Source of the DNA: G965198795 sp965198795
GTDB lineage: Bacteria > Pseudomonadota > Alphaproteobacteria > Rhodospirillales > Casp-alpha2
Direction of reading: 5' to 3'
DNA: 64,000 nucleotides
Assembly (NCBI GenBank): GCA_965198795.1
Contig: OZ240674.1
Location: 1-64,000 of the forward strand
This document shows, piece by piece, positions 52,076 to 60,493 of the stretch; within the stretch, counting starts at the first letter, position 1; every line of letters starts with the position of its first letter. Made by a program: the position numbers and the translations under genes. Below the pieces are notes generated by a model. It had not been told where the DNA came from and made no database searches. It saw nothing but the letters and a program-made list of their open reading frames with translations.

Positions 52076-52894
52076 CTAATCGTGGCCGACGCCGAGGTAG
52101 GCGTCGATCACGTCTTGATTGTTTTTGACCTCGCCGGGAACGCCCATGGCCAGCTGCTTGCCGTAATCCAGAACGACGACCCGGTCGGAAATGTCCATGA
52201 CCACGCCCATGTCATGTTCGATCAAGACGATGGTCGTGCCGAATTCCTCGTTCACATCGAGGATATAGCGGACCATGTCCTGCTTCTCCTCGAAGTTCAT
52301 CCCGGCCATGGGCTCGTCCAGCAAGAGCATATCCGGCTCGGCGGCCAGGGCGCGGCCCAACTCAACCCGTTTTTGCAGGCCGTAGGGCAAGCGCCCGACC
52401 GGCGTTTTCCGAATTTCCTCGATTTCCAGAAAGTCGATGACCTCTTCCGCCTTACGGCGATGCTCAATCTCTTCGCGTAACGCCGGACCGTAATAGAGCG
52501 CTTGCCAAAGGAAGTTCCTCTTCATCTTGAGCGTCCGGCCGGTCATGATGTTTTCCAGCGTGGACATGCCGCGAAACAGCGCGATGTTCTGGAACGTGCG
52601 CGCGATCCCTTGCTCAGCCGCCTCATAGGCGCGCGTGTTGTCGCGCCGCCTGCCCTTGAAATAAATCGACCCCTCCTGCGGATGATAAAAGCCGTTGATG
52701 CAATTAAGCATTGACGACTTGCCGGCGCCGTTGGGTCCAATAATCGAGAAGACCTCACCCTCACGAACGTCGAAGCTGACGTCTTGCAGCGCCTTGACGC
52801 CGCCAAATGACAGCGAAATGTTGTCAACCTTCAAGATGACGTCCCCAATGGGCCGTTCGAGCGCGCCCTGGCTGGCGGTCATGGCCCCCTCCAT
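52076..52894 (-). CDS. livG: ABC transporter ATPase LivG
   Basis: Walker A GPNGAGKSSMLNCI, signature LPYGLQKRVELGRAL (the usual LivG variant), Walker B DMLLLDEPMAGMN. The ATG overlaps the stop of the acyl-CoA ligase gene by one base (TAATG), so translation is coupled to it. 272 residues; an alternate start at MTASQG is possible. Confidence 0.95.
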   Translation of the reverse strand: MEGAMTASQGALERPIGDVILKVDNISLSFGGVKALQDVSFDVREGEVFSIIGPNGAGKSSMLNCINGFYHPQEGSIYFKGRRRDNTRAYEAAEQGIARTFQNIALFRGMSTLENIMTGRTLKMKRNFLWQALYYGPALREEIEHRRKAEEVIDFLEIEEIRKTPVGRLPYGLQKRVELGRALAAEPDMLLLDEPMAGMNFEEKQDMVRYILDVNEEFGTTIVLIEHDMGVVMDISDRVVVLDYGKQLAMGVPGEVKNNQDVIDAYLGVGHD

Positions 52895-54855
52895 TACGCA
52901 GCCTCCCTGGCGTCTTTTGGCGCGACCGTTTTTCCGTCGCGAATTTCAACGCTCGCCTTGATCAAATCCTTGCGGCCGTTCTCAAAGGTCACCTCGCTTT
53001 CCACCTCGACCGTCCTCGCGCCGGAATAAAGCGCGTCCACCAGTCCTTGATACCGCTCCCCAACGACCCCGCGTCGAATTTTCCGGGTCCGCGTCAGTTC
53101 CCCGTCATCGGCGTCCAGTTCTTTGTGCAGCACTAAAAATCGCTGAATTTGCGAGCCGGACAGCTTGGGGTCCGCAGCCAGATCCTCGTTCACCCGGTCA
53201 ACACAGTCCTTCACCAAATCGATCACTTTGGACTGCGCGGCCAAATCCATGTAACCCGAATAGGCGATGCCTTCTCTCTCGGCCCAGTTGCCGACGGCTT
53301 CAATATCGATATTGATCATCGCCGCCGCATAGTCCCGTTGGTCGCCAAAGGTCACGGCTTCTTTCACGAACGGGAAGAATTTCAGCTTGTTTTCAAGGAA
53401 TTTCGGCGCGAACAGCGTGCCGTTGCTGAGCTTCCCGACATCTTTCGCCCGGTCGATGATAATCAAATGGCCGTCATCGTCGATATAACCGGCGTCGCCA
53501 GTATGGATCCAGCCGTCATCGGTCTTGGTCCGCCTGGTGGCCTCCTCGTTTTTGTAATAGGCATGGAAGACGCCGGGGCTTTTGAACATGATCTCGCCGT
53601 TGTCCTCGACACGAATCTCGACGCCTGGCGGCGCGACCCCCACCGAGTCCAGGCGGACGTCGCCGTTGGGCTGGATCGAGATGAACACGGATGCTTCCGT
53701 CGAACCGTAGAACTGTTTCAAGTTCAGACCCATGGCGCGGTAGAACTGGAAAATGTCCGGCCCGATGGCTTCACCGGCCGCGTAACCCAGCCGGACCCGG
53801 CTAAGGCCCAGGACATTTTTGAGCGGACCAAAGACAAGGAGTTCGCCCAGCCTGTATTTGATCCGGTCGCCAACGCTCACCGGTTTGCCGTTCAGGATAT
53901 CCTCGCCCGCCTTCTTGGCGTGCTCGAGGTGTTTGTTGAACATCCGCTGTTTCCATTTGGCCGCATCCTCCATGCGGATCATCACGGTGGTGAGGATGTT
54001 TTCGAAAATCCGGGGCGGCGCGAAGAAGTAGGTTGGACCCAGTTCGCGGAGATCCTCCAGAACCGTTTCCGGGTTTTCCGGGCACGAAACACAGAATCCG
54101 CAGACATAGGACTGACCGACAGAGAACATGTGATCGCCGACCCAGGCCATGGGCAGATAGGCGAGCACCTCGTCCTTTTCGCTTAAACCTTCCCATTCGG
54201 CGGCGTTGCGCGACGTAATGATGCAGTTATCGAACGTCAGCATGACCCCTTTGGATTGACCCGTCGTGCCGGAGGTGTAGAGCATGACGGAAACATCATC
54301 GCCTTTGCCCTTGGCCATTTCCCTGTCATAAAAGTCCGCGTTCTTTTGATTGAACGCGCGGCCCTTCTGTTGAACATCGAAATAGTTCACCAGAAAAGGC
54401 TGGGTATACTTCCGCATTCCGCGGGTTTCCTTGAAAATGATCGTCTCAAGATCCAGCAACTCGTCCTTGATCTCAAGCAGCTTATCGACCTGTTCCTGGT
54501 TCTCGGCGACGGCGAAGCGGCACCCGGCGTGCTCCAGCACGAACTTCATCTCCTGAGCGACCGAATCTTGGTACATGGGCACCGGCACGCCGCCCAGCGC
54601 TTGGCAGGCGACCATCGCCCAGTAAAGATGGGGGCGGTTGTCGCCGATGATCGCCAGCTTGTCTCCCCGCTTGAACCCGGCGTCCGCCAGGCCGCAAGCG
54701 AAGGCGCGCACTTCCGCGCCCACCTCTTTCCAGGTCCAGGTCTGCCAGATGCCGAGATCTTTCTCACGATTCGCGGGAAGACCGCCCCGCGATTTCACGT
54801 TATCAGCCAAAAGTTTTGGGAACGTATCCAAACGACCGGCGCTGGTCGTGCTCAT
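52894..54855 (-). CDS. Long-chain acyl-CoA ligase (AMP-forming)
   Basis: A 653-residue ANL-superfamily enzyme. P-loop-like motif SVMLYTSGTTGQSKGVML near residue 200, FYGSTEASVFIS near 395, and DGWIHTGDAGYIDDDGHLII then DRAKDVGKLSNGTLFAPKF for the hinge. Makes acyl-CoA from a long-chain or other carboxylic acid. GGAG 8 bp before ATG 54855 fixes the start. It is the first gene of a unit with livG, livH, livM, livK and livF, an arrangement seen in several alphaproteobacteria that suggests transport feeding CoA activation. Confidence 0.93.
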   Translation of the reverse strand: MSTTSAGRLDTFPKLLADNVKSRGGLPANREKDLGIWQTWTWKEVGAEVRAFACGLADAGFKRGDKLAIIGDNRPHLYWAMVACQALGGVPVPMYQDSVAQEMKFVLEHAGCRFAVAENQEQVDKLLEIKDELLDLETIIFKETRGMRKYTQPFLVNYFDVQQKGRAFNQKNADFYDREMAKGKGDDVSVMLYTSGTTGQSKGVMLTFDNCIITSRNAAEWEGLSEKDEVLAYLPMAWVGDHMFSVGQSYVCGFCVSCPENPETVLEDLRELGPTYFFAPPRIFENILTTVMIRMEDAAKWKQRMFNKHLEHAKKAGEDILNGKPVSVGDRIKYRLGELLVFGPLKNVLGLSRVRLGYAAGEAIGPDIFQFYRAMGLNLKQFYGSTEASVFISIQPNGDVRLDSVGVAPPGVEIRVEDNGEIMFKSPGVFHAYYKNEEATRRTKTDDGWIHTGDAGYIDDDGHLIIIDRAKDVGKLSNGTLFAPKFLENKLKFFPFVKEAVTFGDQRDYAAAMINIDIEAVGNWAEREGIAYSGYMDLAAQSKVIDLVKDCVDRVNEDLAADPKLSGSQIQRFLVLHKELDADDGELTRTRKIRRGVVGERYQGLVDALYSGARTVEVESEVTFENGRKDLIKASVEIRDGKTVAPKDAREAA

Positions 54856-55118
54856 TCGATCGTCTCCTATTTTTCCGTTTCGCTCCCGGCGCGCCGACGT
54901 CGAACGCCATGCGCGGAAGATAATTAGTATACCTGGAATGTCTACGTCTTTATTATCACGGCGTGGGAATCCAATATCAGCGCGTGACAAATCCGCCGAC
55001 TTGCACGATATAGACGCTGAACACAGGCGACGCGGCCCTTGAGCGGGCGGCGCGCGTCGCCACGCCAACAGTCAGTCCCAGGGCTTTATCCGGGCTAAAG
55101 CTTCTGAAGGAGGGTCCC

Positions 55119-57794
55119 TTGTCCATCACCGGTCATGACACGCTGAAGACGAGAAAACCGCTGAATGTCGGCGGCAAGGCATATGAAATCTACAGCCTGA
55201 AAGCGGCGGAGGCGGCGCTCGGCGATATTTCCCGCCTGCCGTTCTCGCTGAAGGTTCTGATGGAAAACCTGTTGCGCCGCGAGGACGGCCGCACGGTAAC
55301 CGTCGATGACGTCAAGGCGTTGGCGGGCTGGCTCGACGCCAAAACCTCCAATCACGAGATCGCTTATCGCCCGGCACGGGTCCTGATGCAGGACTTTACC
55401 GGCGTCCCCGCCGTCGTTGACCTTGCCTCAATGCGTGACGCGATGACTTCCCTGGGGGGAGATCCGTCCAAGATCAACCCGCTGTCACCCGTCGATCTGG
55501 TGATCGACCACTCGGTGATGGTCGATGAGGCGGGGTCCGCGGACGCCTTTAAATCAAACGTCGCGCGCGAGTTCGAACGCAACAGGGAACGCTACGAATT
55601 CCTGAAATGGGGCCAGGGCGCGTTCAACAACTTCCGCGTCGTTCCGCCGGGAACGGGCATCTGCCACCAAGTGAACCTGGAGTATCTCTCCCAAGTCGTC
55701 TGGACCACGGACGAGGACGGCCGCACGGTCGCTTATCCGGACACCTGCGTCGGCACGGACAGCCACACCACTATGGTGAACGGCCTTTCGGTCCTGGGTT
55801 GGGGCGTCGGCGGCATCGAGGCCGAAGCCGTCATGCTGGGCCAGCCCATCTCCATGTTGATCCCGGAAGTCATCGGTTTCAAGCTGACCGGCGAGATGAA
55901 GGAAGGAAACACGGCCACCGATCTGGTGCTGACCGTGGTCGAAATGCTTCGCCAAAAAGGCGTCGTCGGCAAGTTCGTCGAATTCTATGGCGACGGCCTG
56001 GACAACCTGACGCTGGCCGACCAGGCGACCATCGGCAACATGGCGCCGGAATACGGCGCCACCTGCGGCATCTTCCCGGTCACCCAGGCGACGATCGATT
56101 ATCTGAAGTTCTCAAGCCGTGACGATGACCGGATTGCGTTGGTTGAGGCTTACGCCAAAGAGCAAGGCATGTGGCGCGACGCCGGCACGCCGGACCCGGT
56201 TTTCACCGACACCTTGGAATTAGACCTCGGCGGCGTCACGCCGTCTCTGGCCGGCCCGAAACGGCCGCAAGACCGCATCCAGTTGGACGCCGCCGCCAAA
56301 ACCTTCAAGGACGGCTTCAAGGAAATCTCCGGCCGGGACCAGGGAAAGTCGGCGTCCGTCCAGGATTACAGCCTTGAAGACGGCGCTGTGGTCATCTCGG
56401 CGATCACCAGTTGCACCAACACGTCGAACCCCGCGGTTCTCGTCGCCGCCGGCCTTGTCGCCAAGAAAGCCAACGAGAAAGGCCTGACCAGGAAACCCTG
56501 GGTTAAAACCTCCCTCGCGCCCGGCAGCCAGGTCGTGACCGACTATCTGGACTCCGCCGGCCTTAGCCGGCATCTGGACGCCATGGGCTTCAATCTGGTG
56601 GGTTACGGCTGCACGACCTGCATCGGCAACTCGGGTCCCCTGGACGAAGCGATCGACGAAGCGATCCAGAACGAGGACCTCACGGTCTGCGCGGTGCTGT
56701 CGGGCAACCGGAACTTCGAGGGCCGCGTCCATCCGCTGACCCGCGCGAACTATCTGGCGTCGCCGCCGCTCTGTGTCGTCTACGCGATCGCGGGCAATAT
56801 GAACGTCGATCTTTATAACGACGCGCTGGGCCAAGACCAGGACGGCAACGACGTCTATCTGAAGGACATCTGGCCCACCAATCAGGAAGTGGCGGACACC
56901 ATCGCGTCCTCGCTGACGCCGGAGATGTTCCAGACGCGCTATGGGAACGTGTTCGCCGGCGATGCGATGTGGCGGGACATCAAGACCACCACCAGCCAGA
57001 CCTACACCTGGAACCCGGGCTCCACCTACGTTCAGCATCCGCCGTTCTTCGAGGATATTTCTTTGGAGGAGTCCGGCGACGCGGAAGACATCATTGGCGC
57101 CAGGCCGGTCGCCATCCTGGGCGACTCGGTCACCACGGACCACATCTCGCCCGCCGGCAACATCAAACAGGACAGCCCGGCCGGCACGTACCTGACCGAG
57201 CATCAAGTTCGGCCTCGCGAGTTCAACTCCTACGGCGCGCGCCGCGGCAACCACGAGATCATGATGCGCGGCACTTTCGCCAACATCCGCATCAAGAACG
57301 AAATGGCGCCGGGCACGGAGGGCGGCTACACCATTGATCCCGAGACCGGTCAGGTCGCCAGCGTCTATGAAGCGGCCATGAAGCACAAGGCCGCAGGCAC
57401 GCCGTTGATCGTCGTCGGCGGCGCGGAATACGGCACGGGCTCCAGCCGCGACTGGGCCGCCAAGGGCACGCGCCTGCTCGGCGTCAAGGCGGTTATCGTC
57501 GAAAGCTTCGAGCGTATTCACCGCTCCAACCTGGTCGGCATGGGCGTGCTGCCGCTGGTCTTCAAGAACGGCGAGACGCGTCATTCCCTGCGCCTCGACG
57601 GCTCGGAAACCTTCGATATCATCGGGCTTTCCGGAGGCATTAAGCCGCGTCAGGATCTCACCTTGAAAATCCGCCGCAAGGACGGCTCGACGGACGAAAC
57701 GGCGGTGATGAGCCGCATCGACACCCTGGACGAGGTGGATTACTTCCTCTCCGGCGGCATCCTGCAGTTCGTGCTGAAGCGCCTGGCGGCTTAA
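55119..57794 (+). CDS. acnA: Aconitate hydratase A, TTG start
   Basis: TCA-cycle citrate/isocitrate isomerase, 891 residues. Iron-sulfur ligands lie in TSCTNTSNP (about 430) and GCTTCIGNSG (about 500). The swivelling domain has GTGSSRDWAAKG. A long, near-perfect ribosome site (GAAGGAGGG, 55106-55114) with five bases to TTG 55119 fixes a TTG start; no nearby ATG is in frame before the conserved GHDTLKTRKPLNVGGKAY. Divergent from the acyl-CoA ligase. Confidence 0.97.
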   Translation: MSITGHDTLKTRKPLNVGGKAYEIYSLKAAEAALGDISRLPFSLKVLMENLLRREDGRTVTVDDVKALAGWLDAKTSNHEIAYRPARVLMQDFTGVPAVVDLASMRDAMTSLGGDPSKINPLSPVDLVIDHSVMVDEAGSADAFKSNVAREFERNRERYEFLKWGQGAFNNFRVVPPGTGICHQVNLEYLSQVVWTTDEDGRTVAYPDTCVGTDSHTTMVNGLSVLGWGVGGIEAEAVMLGQPISMLIPEVIGFKLTGEMKEGNTATDLVLTVVEMLRQKGVVGKFVEFYGDGLDNLTLADQATIGNMAPEYGATCGIFPVTQATIDYLKFSSRDDDRIALVEAYAKEQGMWRDAGTPDPVFTDTLELDLGGVTPSLAGPKRPQDRIQLDAAAKTFKDGFKEISGRDQGKSASVQDYSLEDGAVVISAITSCTNTSNPAVLVAAGLVAKKANEKGLTRKPWVKTSLAPGSQVVTDYLDSAGLSRHLDAMGFNLVGYGCTTCIGNSGPLDEAIDEAIQNEDLTVCAVLSGNRNFEGRVHPLTRANYLASPPLCVVYAIAGNMNVDLYNDALGQDQDGNDVYLKDIWPTNQEVADTIASSLTPEMFQTRYGNVFAGDAMWRDIKTTTSQTYTWNPGSTYVQHPPFFEDISLEESGDAEDIIGARPVAILGDSVTTDHISPAGNIKQDSPAGTYLTEHQVRPREFNSYGARRGNHEIMMRGTFANIRIKNEMAPGTEGGYTIDPETGQVASVYEAAMKHKAAGTPLIVVGGAEYGTGSSRDWAAKGTRLLGVKAVIVESFERIHRSNLVGMGVLPLVFKNGETRHSLRLDGSETFDIIGLSGGIKPRQDLTLKIRRKDGSTDETAVMSRIDTLDEVDYFLSGGILQFVLKRLAA

Positions 57795-57930
57795 CCGGCT
57801 TGATCAATCGAATTCGGCGGAAAGATCGGACCAGCTGATCTGGCGCCGATCCGAACCGGACATCCGACCGCGCGGAAGTGGCGCCGTTTTTATCCGCGCA
57901 AGGGGTTGAACGAATCACGAAACCGGAAAG

Positions 57931-58206
57931 CTAATCATCCGGCTCATCGACGAACTGAAGCCCCAAACCGTTGACATAGCGGCGAACCACCATGCCGCGG
58001 CGGCGCTTGCCTTCCTCAGGCTCCACTTCGATGTGGCTGCCGATGTCAAACGTTTCCGGAGAGGTGGAGAGATCGAAGCCGAACTCGATCCCCATACCCC
58101 CCGCCGAAACATCGACGATGGTGCCGTCGAAGACGCCGCCGCCAGACGACAATCTGGCGTCCTCATTGGCCGGCGCGCGCGGGTGTTTGCGTTTCTCGTC
58201 GCTCAT
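57931..58206 (-). CDS. PilZ-domain protein
   Basis: A 91-residue single PilZ domain that should bind cyclic-di-GMP. The RxxxR motif is in KRKHPRAPAN, and the second is IVDVSAGGMGIEF (D-x-S-x-x-G). ATG 58206 fits family members; the longer frame to 58263 lacks a ribosome site. It stands alone between acnA and htpG and may regulate motility or envelope behaviour. Confidence 0.88.
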   Translation of the reverse strand: MSDEKRKHPRAPANEDARLSSGGGVFDGTIVDVSAGGMGIEFGFDLSTSPETFDIGSHIEVEPEEGKRRRGMVVRRYVNGLGLQFVDEPDD

Positions 58207-58434
58207 GGTTCCGCTCTGACCTGATCCACGTTTTTCTCTAGAACGTGCGCCGAGGGGACGCAAGCAATTCCATTACAAACCCGTGATATCCGTCCGCAAC
58301 CCCAACGCCCGTCATCTTGTGACCGGGCGGTCCAAGGGTGTCCGCGCCGCCTTTCGATTATGAGCTTTCTGAAAAATATCGGGCGTTTCCCTTGCCGCCG
58401 ATTAATTAAGGGATCACGTGTTGAGGGAGAGCCC

Positions 58435-60321
58435 TCAGGCTCCCGCCTCCATCAATTTGGATAACCGCGCGGCGAACGCCGGCGCGTCCAACACCGTTTC
58501 GCCCTCCAGGATGCGGGCTTGGTCCAACAGCAACAGCGCCTCATCCGTGAAGGCGCCCTCGCCGGTGGCTTTCCTGGCCAGCTTTTTGATCAGCGCGTGG
58601 CCCGGGTTCACTTCCAGGACCCGCGGCGTGCCGTCGGCACCGTCCAGTTGCTTATGCCGCTTTAGAAGACGCTCCAGGTTCATATCCATGTCGCCTTCGT
58701 CGGCCACCAAGCAGACGGCGCTGGAAGTAAGACGCTTGGAGGCGCGCACGTCTTTCACCTTCTCGCCCAGAGCAACCTTCATCTTGGCGAGCAGCGCGTC
58801 GAGACCGTTTTCATCCGCCGCGTCATCGTCTTTTTTCTCATCGTGTTTGTCCGCGCCGCCGGACGCGACGCCTGAGAGGTCGGCGTCGCCGCGGGTTGCG
58901 GACTTTAATGGCTTCTCATCGAAGACGCCGACGGAGGAAAGCCAGAACTCGTCCACCGGATCGGTCATCAGCAGCACTTCCACGCCCTTGGCGCGGAAGC
59001 CTTCCAACTGCGGACTGTTAAGGGCTGTCCGGGCGTCTTCCCCGGTGATGTAATAGATGGCGTCCTGGCCCTCCCTCATGCGCTCGACATATTGCTTGAG
59101 GCTGACCAGGCCGTCGCCGGCGGATGATTTGAAGCGGACCAGATCAAGAATTTTTTCGCGGTTGGTGAAATCCTCATAGACGCCCTCTTTCAGCACCGCG
59201 CCGAAATTCTCCCAAAAGCCCGCGTACTCTTCCGGCTTCTTCTCGGCGGATTTTTTCAGTTCATTCAGCACCCGCCTCACCAAGCCCGCCTGGATCTTCG
59301 CGAGCCGCGGATCATGCTGCATCATTTCCCGGCTAATATTGAGCGGCAGATCTTCCGAGTCGATAACCCCTTTGACGAAACGCAAATAACTGGGCAGCAC
59401 GCCCTCGGCGTCGCCAGTGATGAAAATCCGCTTTACATAGAGCTTCACAGATCCCTTACGGTCGGGGTTGAACAAATCAAACGGTTGAGAAGACGGTATG
59501 AACAGCAAGTTCGTGTAGCTCATAACCCCTTCCACCTTGTTGTGCAGCGTCATCCACGGCTCATCAAAACCGCCGCCCACATGATGGTAGAATTCCTTGT
59601 ACTGTTCGTCCGTTATATCCTTCCTCTCGCGGGTCCAAAGCGCGGACGCGGTGTTCAGCGTCTGGTCTTCCCCATCATCCTTGCCGGCGGTGAGGATGAT
59701 GGGCGCCGCGATATGGTCCGAATAGGTCTTGATGATGTGGCGGAGACGGTGGCTCTCCAGATACTCCTTGGCCTCTTTCTTCAGCTTCACGACGATGTCC
59801 GTGCCGCGCCCGGAGCGTTCCGCGGCCTCGATCGTGTATTCACCCTTGCCGTCGGACACCCATTTCCAGGCCTCGGCCCCGCCCGCGCGCCGGGTGATGA
59901 CGGTGACCTCATCCGCAACCATGAACGCGGAATAGAAGCCTACACCGAACTGGCCGATCAGGTTGCCGTCCGATTGCTTCGTCTCTTGCCGCGTCTTCAT
60001 GGCTTCCGCGAAGGCTTGCGTGCCGGACCGCGCGATGGTGCCCAGCAGTTCGGTCAGGTCGTCTTTCGACATGCCGATCCCGTTGTCCGAAACCGTCAGG
60101 GTCTTTTTCTTCTTGTCAACGCCGAGGGTGATTTTGAACTCACTGTCACCCTCAATCAGCGCCGGCTTGGTCAGAGACTCGTAGCGCAACTTGTCGCAGG
60201 CGTCGGATGCGTTGGACACCAGTTCGCGCAGGAAAATTTCCTTCTGGCTGTACAGCGAGTGAGCGACGATATCGAGAAGTTTGGAAACTTCAGCCTGAAA
60301 AGCAAAGGTTTCGGCGGTCAT
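58435..60321 (-). CDS. htpG: Chaperone HtpG (Hsp90)
   Basis: A 628-residue Hsp90. The N-terminal ATPase domain shows LRELVSNASDACDKLR, DNGIGM and GQFGVGFYSAF; the middle domain FIPSSQPFDLFNPDRKGSVK and the C-terminal dimerisation region follow. The ATG at 60321 matches the family start (MTAETFAFQAEVSKLLDIV). The stretch 58207-58434 up to its stop and the PilZ start shows nothing recognisable. Confidence 0.97.
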   Translation of the reverse strand: MTAETFAFQAEVSKLLDIVAHSLYSQKEIFLRELVSNASDACDKLRYESLTKPALIEGDSEFKITLGVDKKKKTLTVSDNGIGMSKDDLTELLGTIARSGTQAFAEAMKTRQETKQSDGNLIGQFGVGFYSAFMVADEVTVITRRAGGAEAWKWVSDGKGEYTIEAAERSGRGTDIVVKLKKEAKEYLESHRLRHIIKTYSDHIAAPIILTAGKDDGEDQTLNTASALWTRERKDITDEQYKEFYHHVGGGFDEPWMTLHNKVEGVMSYTNLLFIPSSQPFDLFNPDRKGSVKLYVKRIFITGDAEGVLPSYLRFVKGVIDSEDLPLNISREMMQHDPRLAKIQAGLVRRVLNELKKSAEKKPEEYAGFWENFGAVLKEGVYEDFTNREKILDLVRFKSSAGDGLVSLKQYVERMREGQDAIYYITGEDARTALNSPQLEGFRAKGVEVLLMTDPVDEFWLSSVGVFDEKPLKSATRGDADLSGVASGGADKHDEKKDDDAADENGLDALLAKMKVALGEKVKDVRASKRLTSSAVCLVADEGDMDMNLERLLKRHKQLDGADGTPRVLEVNPGHALIKKLARKATGEGAFTDEALLLLDQARILEGETVLDAPAFAARLSKLMEAGA

Positions 60322-60493
60322 GGAGCGCGCATCCTCTAGCGTTTTTGATAGTTGAAACAAAGCCCTTAAATCGGGTCCGGGACATATGGGCCGATGGTTT
60401 TTTGGCCGCAAGTCCCCGAAGCCCGCCGGAACATGGGATTTATCCTCGTGATGCACGCTTGCCCGCCGCGCCTCGATTCACCAATCTAGGGAC

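Noticed and set aside
56220..57584. 454-residue frame opposite acnA
   Set aside because: Antisense shadow of a highly conserved enzyme gene.
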